Notes under the pieces: model-generated
What the model saw: only the letters and a program-made list of their open reading frames with translations
What the model was told of the DNA's origin: nothing
Databases searched by the model: none
Assembly (NCBI GenBank): GCA_910577925.1
Contig: CAJTOI010000016.1
Location: 9,200 to 73,199 of the forward strand
Reading direction: 5' to 3'
Source of the DNA: an uncultured Roseburia sp.
GTDB taxonomy: Bacteria > Bacillota > Clostridia > Lachnospirales > Lachnospiraceae
Length of the DNA stretch: 64,000 nucleotides
Translations under genes and position numbers: made by a program
Part shown: one piece after another, positions 25,893 to 34,848 of the stretch
Position numbering within the stretch: the stretch's first letter is position 1
Layout of the letters: the number at the start of each line of letters is the position of its first letter

Positions 25893-26750
25893 ATGACGAA
25901 AAGAAACTATATCGGCATATGCGTGCTGGGGGCGGCGCTGCTGTTTGGCGCCGCCTCCTGCGGCAGAGAACAAAACGGTGATGCTGCTGATTTGGCGCAG
26001 ACAGAAAACGACGGCAAAACAGAGACCGCGGACGGCGTGGAGAGCGGCGGACATGCAAGCAGGCTGCTTTCTCTCGGGAACTATAAAGGGTTAAGTTATA
26101 CGGACGGAAGCGGGAGAGAGCCGACCGAGGCGGAGGTCGAGGAGGAAATGCAGGCGATCCTGGCATGGTTTGAAGACGGGGAGCTGACTGACGCGTGGGT
26201 ACAGGAAAACTTAGAGCTTGCATCGGTTGACGATTTCCGGGAGAATACCAAAAAAAGCCTGCGGGAAGTCTACGACGCGCAGGCATGGAAGGCGTCGGCC
26301 GCGGAGCTGTACGGCGCGGTGATCGCGGAGAGTACATTTGAGCTCGATGAGACCGAGGTGTCCACGGAGCGCAACGATTATCTGTACGCTTATCAGCAGA
26401 TGGCCGAGGCGGCGGGGATGTCCTATGCGGAGTTTATCCCGGAGGCGACGGGGATGACGGTAGAGCAGTTTGAGACGGAAGCGGGAGCGTCGGCGGAGCA
26501 GGTGATCTGCGTGGAACTTGTGGCGGAAGCCATTGCGGAAAAGGAAGGGCTCAGCGTGGAGGATGCCTATGACGAGACAGCGGCACAGATTGTCGAGGCG
26601 GAAGGTTTCGATTCCGTTGAGGCGTTTGAGCGGGAGGCCGGAGGAAAGGGTGCCGTCGCCGAGGAGGTGCGGTACCGCCTGGTCGCGCAGTTTTTGATGG
26701 AAGCGGGAAACGCAGCGCCCCGGACAGGGGAAGACACGGAAAGAAAGTGA
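25893..26750 (+). CDS. Lipoprotein with trigger-factor-like helical region
   Basis: A 285-residue exported lipoprotein; the lipobox is FGAASC with C23. Residues 60-95 (LGNYKGLSYTDGSGREPTEAEVEEEM) and the all-helical acidic remainder recall the C-terminal chaperone arm of trigger factor, and no peptidyl-prolyl isomerase domain is seen. Such proteins may assist folding outside the membrane. It follows glyA by 15 bases and is probably read from the same promoter. The family call is tentative. Confidence 0.65.
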   Translation: MTKRNYIGICVLGAALLFGAASCGREQNGDAADLAQTENDGKTETADGVESGGHASRLLSLGNYKGLSYTDGSGREPTEAEVEEEMQAILAWFEDGELTDAWVQENLELASVDDFRENTKKSLREVYDAQAWKASAAELYGAVIAESTFELDETEVSTERNDYLYAYQQMAEAAGMSYAEFIPEATGMTVEQFETEAGASAEQVICVELVAEAIAEKEGLSVEDAYDETAAQIVEAEGFDSVEAFEREAGGKGAVAEEVRYRLVAQFLMEAGNAAPRTGEDTERK

Positions 26751-26758
26751 AGAACCGC

Positions 26759-26787
26759 TTGCGGTCTGTCTGTATCAATGTTACAAT
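26759..26787 (+). promoter_or_regulatory. Possible promoter for the secreted Ig-like protein
   Basis: TTGCGG (26759-26764), 17 bases, TACAAT (26782-26787), about 50 bases before the start. The -35 box overlaps a small ACCGC/GCGGT hairpin. Confidence 0.45.
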
Positions 26788-26837
26788 GAAAAAGGAAACC
26801 GGTTATGAAAAATATACGAACACGAAAGGAGATTTTT

Positions 26838-27611
26838 ATGAAAAGCAATTTTATGAAAAAGTTATTCGCGATGGCGCTCGCGGTGACTGTAGCGGTGACG
26901 GCAGTGCCCGTGTCGGCGGCTCCTACTTACAGTAAAGATCAGACTCTTTACATGACAAGCTCTTCCGCAGGAAGTACCTACACAAGTATCAGCATCAATA
27001 ACCTGACGAAGAGTCAGACGATCGCAAAATCTTCGGTGAAGTCCTCAAACAGCAAGGTTGCAAAGCTTTACTACCTTGAGAGAAGCACCAGTGATTATTC
27101 CTACAAGACAGATTATTTTGAGAACGGTTTGAAGCCGAATGCGTACTCCTCGAAGTCTTACAGCTACCGCATTGGCCTGCAGCTGCAGAAGGCGGGAACC
27201 TCAAAGATTTCGTTTGCGATCAAGGGCATTAAAGGGACGAAAACGATTAAGGTCACGGTAAAGAAATATGCGAATCCGGTCAGCTCTATGACGATTACCG
27301 GTATCAAAGGAGATCTGAAGAACAAGACCAAGAGCGGCAATTCGGTATCGAGTCTGAAATTGGCAAAGACCACGAAGAGTGCTGTCGTTTCGGTAAAGGC
27401 AAACAAGGGCTGGAAGATTGAGGCGGTTCAGCTGTATGATACCGCAAACGACCGCACGACCAGAATGTACTCCTACAGCAAGCCGGTTTCATCCGCAAAG
27501 CTGAATGTCGGTACACTCACAAAGAATAAAGCATACCGTGTGGAAGTGACTTTTGTCAATTCCTCAAACGGCAGCACACTGTACTGCTACTACTATATCA
27601 ATCAGAAATAG
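26838..27611 (+). CDS. Secreted Ig-like-domain protein of unknown function
   Basis: A 257-residue protein with a Sec signal peptide (MKSNFMKK, then a hydrophobic core and a cut after VPVSAA near residue 28). The mature part is rich in Lys, Ser, Thr and Tyr. Stretches such as SSVKSSNSKVAKLYY and AGTSKISFAIKG, then GTKTIKVTVKK, resemble bacterial Ig-like (Big_2) folds. The start is ATG 26838, six bases after AAAGGAG; an earlier ATG at 26805 would add 11 charged residues and lacks a site. No anchor is seen. A strong terminator follows. Confidence 0.75.
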   Translation: MKSNFMKKLFAMALAVTVAVTAVPVSAAPTYSKDQTLYMTSSSAGSTYTSISINNLTKSQTIAKSSVKSSNSKVAKLYYLERSTSDYSYKTDYFENGLKPNAYSSKSYSYRIGLQLQKAGTSKISFAIKGIKGTKTIKVTVKKYANPVSSMTITGIKGDLKNKTKSGNSVSSLKLAKTTKSAVVSVKANKGWKIEAVQLYDTANDRTTRMYSYSKPVSSAKLNVGTLTKNKAYRVEVTFVNSSNGSTLYCYYYINQK

Positions 27612-27619
27612 ATCTGTTT

Positions 27620-27648
27620 CCGGGGAGCGCGTTCTCCCCGGTTTTTTT
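27620..27648 (+). terminator. Terminator after the Ig-like protein gene
   Basis: CCGGGGAG and CTCCCCGG form a strong stem around CGCGTT, followed by seven T. Confidence 0.93.
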
Positions 27649-27816
27649 GCACATGAGGGCTGTCCGCAGAGCGGGCGGCCCATTATCTTTGAAAAGAGGA
27701 AACAGATTTAAAGAAAAATTAATGAATCCGGTATAGGATATTTTCCGTAAAAATGATAAAATAATGGTTGTGGTATGTAAAAAGATAAATCAGGAACCTA
27801 CGAGGAGAAATAAAGA

Positions 27817-29202
27817 ATGAAAAAGAAACAGGTGACGGCACTGATCGCGGTTGCGGCAGTGCTTGGCTGTCTGGGCGGCGGATACTATTTCAGAGAAGAG
27901 ATTGCGGGGGTCTTTACGGGAAGTAAAGCCGCGGAGGATAAAGTATATGTGGAGAAGCTGTCCCGTGTGATGAACCAGTATTCCGGTGTGGAAAACCGTT
28001 ACAACGGAGTTGTGGAATCTCAGGACAGTTATGAAGTCAATGTGGACTCTTCCCGGACCATCAGTGAAATTCTTGTACAGGTCGGCGATGCGGTGGAAGA
28101 GGGACAGACGCTTGTGAAATATGATGTCGGTGAGCTTGAGATGCAGGTAAAGCAGGCCAACCTGGATCTCGAAGGAATCTATAACGAGATTGAAAATGAG
28201 CGCAAGGATATCGAAACGCTGAATAAAAAGCATGCCGAAACGATGGATGAGGATGAGAAGTTCCGGCTTGAGACGGAGATCCGCACGGCGGAGAACAATA
28301 TTACCCAGAAGGAGCTGGATGTTGAGAGCAAGAAACTTGAGATCGAGAAGTATCAGAAGCAGATTGCGGAGTCTTCGGTCATCAGCAAAAAATCCGGTAT
28401 CGTTCGGGAGATTAACGAGACCGGTACGAACAGCAGCGGCGACGAAAGCGCTTTTATGGTGATACAGCAGGAGGGAGAGTACCGTATTAAGGGGACGATA
28501 AGCGAGCAGAATATCTGGATGCTCACGGAGGGTCAGCCGGTCATCATACGCTCCCGCGTGGAGGATAAGACCTGGGAGGGAACGCTGCAGAAGCTGGATA
28601 CGGAGAATACCGAGAAAGACAATCAGGATACTTATTACTACGGCGGAAGCTCGGACAGTCAGAGCTCCACAAAGTATCCGTTTTATGTGCAGCTTGACAC
28701 CTCGGACGGACTGATGCTCGGACAGCATGTATACATAGAAATGGACGAGGGACAGCAGGAGGTCAAAGAGGGAATCTGGATTTTTGCGGATTATGTGGTG
28801 CAGGATGAGAGCGGCGCCTATGTGTGGGCCGCGAACGAGAAAGATCGTCTCGAGAAGCGGTATGTGGAACTGGGAGAATATGACGGGGAGCTCAACGAGT
28901 ACGAGATTTTATCGGGTCTTTCGGGGGATGATTATATTGCGTGGCCGATGGAAGGCCTCTACGAGGGCGTGACGGCGGTGACGGACAGCGAAGAGGTCGA
29001 TTATACCGCGCCTCTGTACAATCAGGAGAGCACGGAGGATATGGATCTCATGGACGGAAACCACGGCAGCGGTGATATGCAGCTGGTACCGGAGGGGGCG
29101 GAGCTGTTTCGCGATGTGGACGGCACCGAGTTTTTCGGCGAGATGGACGGCGCGGAATATATCGACGGCGGGGAGAACCTTGGGACGGAGGCAGTGGAAT
29201 GA
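27817..29202 (+). CDS. Membrane-fusion adaptor of a MacAB-like exporter (first)
   Basis: A 461-residue HlyD/MacA-type protein. One N-terminal span (residues 5-23) anchors it outside. Biotinyl-lipoyl halves flank a coiled coil of about residues 110-190 (IYNEIENERKDIETLNKKHAE region), followed by a beta-barrel (VIIRSRVEDKTWEGTL). The acidic C-terminus (residues 405-461) is low-complexity and rich in Asp, Glu, Gly and Met. It overlaps the ATPase gene by ATGA. In Firmicutes such adaptors bind MacB-like permeases and shape substrate exit; the substrate is often a peptide or lipid-linked compound. A weak promoter may lie at about 27757 (TAAAAT). Confidence 0.88.
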   Translation: MKKKQVTALIAVAAVLGCLGGGYYFREEIAGVFTGSKAAEDKVYVEKLSRVMNQYSGVENRYNGVVESQDSYEVNVDSSRTISEILVQVGDAVEEGQTLVKYDVGELEMQVKQANLDLEGIYNEIENERKDIETLNKKHAETMDEDEKFRLETEIRTAENNITQKELDVESKKLEIEKYQKQIAESSVISKKSGIVREINETGTNSSGDESAFMVIQQEGEYRIKGTISEQNIWMLTEGQPVIIRSRVEDKTWEGTLQKLDTENTEKDNQDTYYYGGSSDSQSSTKYPFYVQLDTSDGLMLGQHVYIEMDEGQQEVKEGIWIFADYVVQDESGAYVWAANEKDRLEKRYVELGEYDGELNEYEILSGLSGDDYIAWPMEGLYEGVTAVTDSEEVDYTAPLYNQESTEDMDLMDGNHGSGDMQLVPEGAELFRDVDGTEFFGEMDGAEYIDGGENLGTEAVE

Positions 29203-29888
29203 TTTTAAGTCTGCAGAATGTATTTAAGGACTATCAGCAGGATAAGCTGGTAGTTCCGGTGTTAAAGGATATCTGCTTGAATGTGGAAGAGGGAGAATAC
29301 GTGGCGATTATGGGGCCGTCGGGGTCCGGCAAGACGACGCTGATGAATATTATCGGCTGCCTCGACAAGCCGACGAGCGGCAGCTACCAGTTGGCTGGGG
29401 AGGATGTGCTTAAGCTTAAGGACAGGGATCTGTCGGATCTGCGTCTGCGCAGCATCGGATTTGTGTTTCAGAGTTTTCATCTGATGCCGCGGGAGACAGC
29501 CGCCGAGAATGTGGCTCTGCCTTTAAGCTATGCCGGCGTCCGCAAGCGGGAAAGGAAGGAGCGCGCGGTTGCGGCGCTAGAACGTGTGGGTCTCGGGGAC
29601 CGCGTCGGGTTCCGGCCGACACAGCTCTCCGGCGGGCAGAAGCAGAGGGTCGCTATCGCCAGAGCGATGGTAAATAATCCCAAGATTCTCCTGGCGGACG
29701 AGCCGACCGGAGCGCTCGACTCGAAGTCGGGGGAACAGATTATGGAGCTTTTTGCCAGACTCAACGAGGAGGGCGTGACCGTGGTTATGATTACGCATGA
29801 CCCGAAGATTGCGGCCAATGCAAAGCGTGTGATTCGGATTATTGACGGGGTTATCTTTGAGGGAGACGGAGAGGAGACGGCATCATGA
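29199..29888 (+). CDS. ABC exporter ATPase, MacB/LolD type
   Basis: A 229-residue ATPase. Walker A is GPSGSGKTT near residue 39, the signature is LSGGQKQR near 142, Walker B is ILLADEPTGALD, and the switch histidine lies in MITHD. This is the MacB/LolD/FtsE subgroup that drives extracytoplasmic (mechanotransmitting) transporters. ATGA overlaps at both ends tie it to an adaptor on each side. It would power the FtsX-type permease at 31624. Confidence 0.95.
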   Translation: MILSLQNVFKDYQQDKLVVPVLKDICLNVEEGEYVAIMGPSGSGKTTLMNIIGCLDKPTSGSYQLAGEDVLKLKDRDLSDLRLRSIGFVFQSFHLMPRETAAENVALPLSYAGVRKRERKERAVAALERVGLGDRVGFRPTQLSGGQKQRVAIARAMVNNPKILLADEPTGALDSKSGEQIMELFARLNEEGVTVVMITHDPKIAANAKRVIRIIDGVIFEGDGEETAS

Positions 29889-31612
29889 AGATAAAAAAAG
29901 TGATAGCGATCGTCATTGTGCTGGCGGTGCTTGTCGGCTCGGCCGTCGGCGGCGTGTACGGCTACAAGTCCTATCAGAGCAAGAAGCTTGTGATAGAGGT
30001 ACAGCCGGTGTCTAATATGAATTACGGGTACTGGGGAGATGACGAGACGAGCTACGGCATGGTTACGAATGACTCTCTGCAGGAGGTCTATCTCGAGGAT
30101 TCCGGGAAGGTGGAAGAGATCTATGTCGCCGAGGGAGACACCGTGGAAGAGGGAGACCCGCTGGTGCGGTATGATATCTCGGACGTCGAGATGGAGCTCA
30201 AGCGCAAGAATCTGGAAATGTCGAACCTTTCCAATACGATTGCGGTGGAAAATCATGAGCTGGAAGTACTCAAAAAGACACAGCCGGTGGATAAGAAGCG
30301 GCCCAATATCAATCTGTCACACTGGGGAATCGAGAGCACGGAGGATATGGAGGATACGGAGTACACCGGCGAAGAGGATTATACGGACCTGATCCCCGAG
30401 CGTGACGAGCGTGACGAGCGGATCTACAATTATGTGACCGGCGATTCGATTCCCTACAATGCGCAGACGGCCGACGGTTCGGAACAGAATCCCTATATTT
30501 ATTACTGCAATAAGGGAGCCTATGCGTTTGGAAGCTTTTACAATTCCATCCGGGCGACGGATAGCGGCATGGGCAAGCACGTGGTTTTGATTGTCTGCAA
30601 GAAGGACAAAGACGGAAAGATGGTGATGGAGCAGCAGGCTCCGGAGCCGGGGGACGAAGAGCTGGAATCTACCGAAGTGGAGGCGGCGCCGGTGATTGAG
30701 GTCCCGCTGCCGGACGAGACGGTGGAAAATAATTATATCCGTATTGACGGAAATGCGCTTCCGACCAGCTATGACGACGAGAGCACCTGGTATGTCTTTT
30801 CGGGTGAGGAGGCGGACGACGCGCTTTCGGACCTGCTGGACAGTATTCTGGATATGGAGGACTGGGAAGAGCCGGAGGGTTACACGAAGGAAGAGCTTGC
30901 GGAGGCGATTCAGGATAAGGAAGAGGAGTTAAAAAGGCTCGATATCGAGCGGCGCAAGGGAGAGCTGGAACTGGAATCCTTAAAGGCCAGCGCATCGGAC
31001 GGCATCGTGTATGCCAAGATCAACGGCGTGGTCAAGTCGGTTGCATCGGAGGACGGCGGGAGCGATGACGAGCCGTTAGTCGTAGTCACGGGCGACGAGG
31101 GGCTTTATGTGAGCGGAACCGTCAGTGAGCTGCAGTTAGACAAGGTGCAGCCGGGGACGATTGTCATGGCAAATTCCTGGGAGTCCGGTATGAACTTTGA
31201 AGCGACGGTGACGGAGATATCGGATTATCCGACCAGCGGAAATTCCTGGGGAGAAGGCAATCCGAATGTCTCCTACTACCGCTATACGGCGCATATCGAG
31301 GACAGTTCCGCATTAAAGAACGGGGAATCCGTCGATCTCTCGATACAGGCGGAAAGCAGCGCAGGCGACACGAAAGCGATATATATCGAAAAGGCATACG
31401 TGAGGCAGGAAGACGGCAAATCCTATGTGATGATTGCCGATGAAAATAATCTTCTGAAAAAACAGTATGTGACTACGGGAAAGACGATTTACGGCTCGGC
31501 CGTTGAGATCAAGAGCGGTCTGTCGGAGGAGGACAGGATCGCATTCCCGTACGGAAAAGAGGCGGTCGAAGGCACGCCGGTCACCGATGCGGATGACACA
31601 TATTATTACTAG
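29885..31612 (+). CDS. Second membrane-fusion adaptor with a large insertion
   Basis: A 575-residue HlyD-type protein. The N-terminal span is residues 6-24 and the first lipoyl half lies around VEEIYVAEGDTVEEGDPLVRY. The coiled-coil arm is interrupted between about residues 125 and 340 by an acidic, Tyr- and Asp-rich stretch with no recognised motif (YNYVTGDSIPY, YIYYCNKGAYAFGS). The return helix (EELKRLDIERRKGELELESLKA) and second lipoyl half (DGIVYAKINGVVKSV) follow. It overlaps the ATPase gene by ATGA. Two different adaptors in one MacAB operon suggest a hetero-oligomer or two-step export path; that is inference. Confidence 0.85.
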   Translation: MKIKKVIAIVIVLAVLVGSAVGGVYGYKSYQSKKLVIEVQPVSNMNYGYWGDDETSYGMVTNDSLQEVYLEDSGKVEEIYVAEGDTVEEGDPLVRYDISDVEMELKRKNLEMSNLSNTIAVENHELEVLKKTQPVDKKRPNINLSHWGIESTEDMEDTEYTGEEDYTDLIPERDERDERIYNYVTGDSIPYNAQTADGSEQNPYIYYCNKGAYAFGSFYNSIRATDSGMGKHVVLIVCKKDKDGKMVMEQQAPEPGDEELESTEVEAAPVIEVPLPDETVENNYIRIDGNALPTSYDDESTWYVFSGEEADDALSDLLDSILDMEDWEEPEGYTKEELAEAIQDKEEELKRLDIERRKGELELESLKASASDGIVYAKINGVVKSVASEDGGSDDEPLVVVTGDEGLYVSGTVSELQLDKVQPGTIVMANSWESGMNFEATVTEISDYPTSGNSWGEGNPNVSYYRYTAHIEDSSALKNGESVDLSIQAESSAGDTKAIYIEKAYVRQEDGKSYVMIADENNLLKKQYVTTGKTIYGSAVEIKSGLSEEDRIAFPYGKEAVEGTPVTDADDTYYY

Positions 31613-31623
31613 GGGGAACGGAA

Positions 31624-32877
31624 ATGTTTGAAAATATTAGATTATCCTTTCAGGGAATCTGGTCTCATAAGATGCGTTCCTTCCTGACAATGCTGGGAAT
31701 TATAATCGGTATTGCAGCGATTATCGCGATTGTTTCCACAATTCAGGGAACGAATGAACAGATTAAGGAAAACCTCATCGGTTCCGGCGAAAATACCGTC
31801 GAGGTATCGCTGTATCAGGGCGAATGGGAATATGAGATGGACTACAACGGCATTCCGGAGGGAGTGCCGCTGGTGGCGGATTCCGTTTTGCAGGAAATCC
31901 GGGATATCGAGCATGTGGAGAATGTTTCGAGCTATCTGAGACGCCAGGATTACAACGGTGTGTACTACCTGAATACAGGCCTTTCGGGGGGCTATGTTGT
32001 GGGGGTCGACCAGAGCTATTTTGATACCTGCAACTACATTATGCGGTCGGGAAGAGGCTTTTGTGCGTCCGACTATACGGAATACCGCAAGGTGGCGATT
32101 CTGGATGCAAATTCTTCCGATGCGCTTTTCCAGGGGGAGGATCCGGTCGGAAAGACGGTGGAGATTCAGAAGGAGCCGTACACTGTTGTGGGTGTTGTGA
32201 CAAAGGCAAAGGTATTCGAGCCGGTCATCAATTCCATCGAGGACTATTACACGTATTCGCAGGAATCAGCGGGGTCCGTGTATATCCCGAACACGACGTG
32301 GCCGACGATTTACCAGTATGACGAGCCGCAGAATGTGGTTGTGCGGGTGGACAGTACCGACAATATGACGGCGGTGGGAAAGAGCTGTGCGGATATCTTA
32401 AACAGTTATCTCTCACCGAAGGATGACACCATTAAATACAAGGCGAAGGATTTGCTCGAGCAGGCGCAGCAGATACAGGAGTTAAGCAGCTCCACGAATA
32501 CGATGCTGATCTGGATTGCCGGAATCTCTCTGATTGTGGGCGGTATCGGCGTCATGAATATCATGCTGGTTTCCGTGACCGAGCGCACGCAGGAAATCGG
32601 GCTTAAGAAGGCAATCGGAGCCAGAAAGGGCAAGATTTTGGGCCAGTTTCTGACGGAGGCGGCGGTGCTCACGAGCCTCGGAGGAATCCTCGGCGTGCTC
32701 GCCGGAACGGTCTTAGCGCAGGTGATTTCTTATATCACCACGACGCCGGTCGCGATCAGTATCCCGGCGGCGATTATCTCCGTGCTGTTTTCAATGGCGA
32801 TCGGAATCGTGTTCGGGGTGTTCCCGTCCTACAAGGCGGCAAACTTAAATCCAATCGATGCCCTGCGGCATGAATAA
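31624..32877 (+). CDS. MacB-like ABC permease (FtsX fold)
   Basis: A 417-residue permease with the MacB layout: one span at residues 22-42, a large extracytoplasmic domain (45-290), then three spans at about 295-318, 345-368 and 378-400. The N-terminal SFQGIWSHKMRSFLTMLGIIIG and the C-terminal ANLNPIDALRHE are typical. It works with the ATPase at 29199 and the two adaptors. The start follows GGGGGAACGGAA. Confidence 0.93.
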   Translation: MFENIRLSFQGIWSHKMRSFLTMLGIIIGIAAIIAIVSTIQGTNEQIKENLIGSGENTVEVSLYQGEWEYEMDYNGIPEGVPLVADSVLQEIRDIEHVENVSSYLRRQDYNGVYYLNTGLSGGYVVGVDQSYFDTCNYIMRSGRGFCASDYTEYRKVAILDANSSDALFQGEDPVGKTVEIQKEPYTVVGVVTKAKVFEPVINSIEDYYTYSQESAGSVYIPNTTWPTIYQYDEPQNVVVRVDSTDNMTAVGKSCADILNSYLSPKDDTIKYKAKDLLEQAQQIQELSSSTNTMLIWIAGISLIVGGIGVMNIMLVSVTERTQEIGLKKAIGARKGKILGQFLTEAAVLTSLGGILGVLAGTVLAQVISYITTTPVAISIPAAIISVLFSMAIGIVFGVFPSYKAANLNPIDALRHE

Positions 32878-32884
32878 AAGAGAG

Positions 32885-32910
32885 AAGCTGCAACCGTTTG
32901 CAGCTTTTTT
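32885..32910 (+). terminator. Terminator after the MacAB-like operon
   Basis: AAGCTGCAA and TTTGCAGCTT pair around CCG, followed by TTTT. It ends the exporter operon 30 bases before the next start. Confidence 0.9.
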
Positions 32911-32939
32911 CTTATCTAAAAGGTGAAGGAGAAAGAGGA

Positions 32940-34142
32940 ATGAAACGCATTGTGATGTTTGAGGGAGGCGTGGAGACGCTGACCTATTTCTCGAAGCGGC
33001 TGGCAGAGCGTTTTTCGGAGATGGGTTATTCGGTGTTCTTTTTTGACTTAAAGCAGGAGGGACAGAGCGCGAGGCGGCTGCGGAAGTTTATAAAGCCCGG
33101 CGAGACGGTGATGCTCACGTTTAATTTTCAGGGGTTGGAGCAGGAGCCGGGCGTGTACCGCGAGGGCATCGGCTATGTCTGGGACGAGTACCGGATTTTC
33201 TGCTATAACATTGCGGCCGACCATCCCTATTTTTACCATGAAAGGCTCTGTAATCTGCCGGAGGGCTACCGCCACATCAGCATCGACCGGCTTCACGGGG
33301 CGTACTTTAAAGAGTTCTATCCGGAATATGCGCATGCCGGTTTTCTGCCGCTTGCGGGAACGGAGTATGCCGGGGAGGAGGGTGAGACGGACCGGCCGAT
33401 TTCGGCCCGGAGATACGATGTGATTCTGACCGGAAATTACACGAAGCTGTCCTTTTTTGAGCCGTATATTCACTGGATCAACGACGAGTATGCGGCCTTT
33501 TACCGGGGGATTATCGACGAGCTGATCAGAAAACCGGACGAGACCGTCGAGCAGGCGGCACTGCGCTGCTGCGAGCGGGAGATGGGGGAGCAGCCGAAGG
33601 ACATGCTGCGCATTGCGCTGTCGAAAATGATTTTTATTGATTTATACATCCGCAATTACTGGCGCGGCGCGGCCGTGCGCACGCTTGTGAATGCCGGCAT
33701 TCCGGTACATGTGGTGGGAAAGGGCTGGGAGGAGCTTGCGGATGTGGAGCGCCCCGAAAAGCTGATCTGCCATCCGCAGACGGATTCCGAAGAGTGCCTT
33801 CGTATGCTGGCGGACGCAAAGGTGTCCCTGAATGTGATGCCCTGGTTTAAAGACGGCGCGCATGACAGAGTTTTTAATTCCGTCTTAAACGGCGCGGTCT
33901 GCGTGACGGATCGGAGCCGTTATCTTTGCGGGGAGCTCGCGGAGGGGGAGGGGGTCTGCTACTATGACCTTGATAATCTCGCGGCACTGCCGGGACTGGT
34001 GAAGGATTTGCTGCAGAATGAATCGCGGATGCAGGATATTATTGCAGAAGGAAAGCCGAAAGTGCGGGACGGGCATACCTGGAAAAAGCGGGCCGAGCTG
34101 CTGGCCGCGTGGATGGAATGGGGCCAGGCGGACCCGAACTGA
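32940..34142 (+). CDS. CgeB-like glycosyltransferase family protein
   Basis: A 400-residue protein with two Rossmann-like halves of GT-B type. The C-terminal half holds LADAKVSLNVMPWFKDGAHDR and VFNSVLNGAVCVTDRSRYL, the pattern of the CgeB/glycosyl-transferase-1 family in which acidic residues bind the nucleotide-sugar. ATG 32940 follows AAGGAGAAAGAGGA. CgeB in Bacillus decorates the spore surface; spore involvement here is not shown. No other glycan genes are adjacent. Confidence 0.8.
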   Translation: MKRIVMFEGGVETLTYFSKRLAERFSEMGYSVFFFDLKQEGQSARRLRKFIKPGETVMLTFNFQGLEQEPGVYREGIGYVWDEYRIFCYNIAADHPYFYHERLCNLPEGYRHISIDRLHGAYFKEFYPEYAHAGFLPLAGTEYAGEEGETDRPISARRYDVILTGNYTKLSFFEPYIHWINDEYAAFYRGIIDELIRKPDETVEQAALRCCEREMGEQPKDMLRIALSKMIFIDLYIRNYWRGAAVRTLVNAGIPVHVVGKGWEELADVERPEKLICHPQTDSEECLRMLADAKVSLNVMPWFKDGAHDRVFNSVLNGAVCVTDRSRYLCGELAEGEGVCYYDLDNLAALPGLVKDLLQNESRMQDIIAEGKPKVRDGHTWKKRAELLAAWMEWGQADPN

Positions 34143-34176
34143 ACGGAGGGTATGTTTTCGGAGGAGGACGTGCGGA

Positions 34177-34848
34177 ATGACAGACATTTATTATGTAGAA
34201 GACGACGAGACCATAGCCCGGACCGTCAAGGAATATCTGGAGCGCCGCGGCTACCGGGTATTTGTCTTTTTTGAGATTGAACAGGCAAAACAGGCGCTGA
34301 TAAAGACGCCGCCGGCACTGGCGCTGATCGATCGGAATATGCCGGACGGAAGCGGAGACGGACTCTGCCGCTGGATTCGCGCGAACCGGAAAGAACTGCC
34401 CGTAATTTTCCTTACGGTCCGCGGAGACGCCTGCGATGTTGTCTGCGGTTTGGAAAACGGTGCGGATGATTACGTGGTGAAGCCATTTGAGCTTGAGGTC
34501 CTGCTCTCGCGGATCCGCGCCCTGCTGCGGAGAGCGGGGGATGTCTCGGGAAACCGGCTGTCGTGCGGCAGAATAGCCCTTGACAGGGAGAAATGTCTGG
34601 TTTTCTGTGATTCACGTGAAGTTCACGTGACGCCGCTCGAATATCAGCTGCTGCTGTCGCTGCTGCAAAATAAGGGGAAAACGGTTACGAGAGAAAAGCT
34701 GCTGCGGGAGATCTGGGACGACAACGGAAATTTCGTCAATGACAATACGCTTACCGTTGCGGTGAAGCGTCTGCGCGAAAAGCTGCATCAGCCGGCCTGC
34801 ATAAAAACGGTGCGGAGTATCGGATACCGTATGGAGGAAGAATTGTGA
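34177..34848 (+). CDS. OmpR-type response regulator
   Basis: A 223-residue regulator. The receiver (1-115) has the acidic pair in YYVEDDE, the phospho-acceptor D52 (LALIDRNMPDG) and the lysine in YVVKPF. The winged-helix DNA-binding domain (125-223) includes VTPLEYQLLLSLLQNKGKTVTREKLL and ends VRSIGYRMEEEL. The start at 34177 follows CGGAGGAGGA. It overlaps the kinase gene by GTGA. The TGTCAC direct repeats at 36018-36034 before the ABC genes are its likely target. Confidence 0.93.
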   Translation: MTDIYYVEDDETIARTVKEYLERRGYRVFVFFEIEQAKQALIKTPPALALIDRNMPDGSGDGLCRWIRANRKELPVIFLTVRGDACDVVCGLENGADDYVVKPFELEVLLSRIRALLRRAGDVSGNRLSCGRIALDREKCLVFCDSREVHVTPLEYQLLLSLLQNKGKTVTREKLLREIWDDNGNFVNDNTLTVAVKRLREKLHQPACIKTVRSIGYRMEEEL

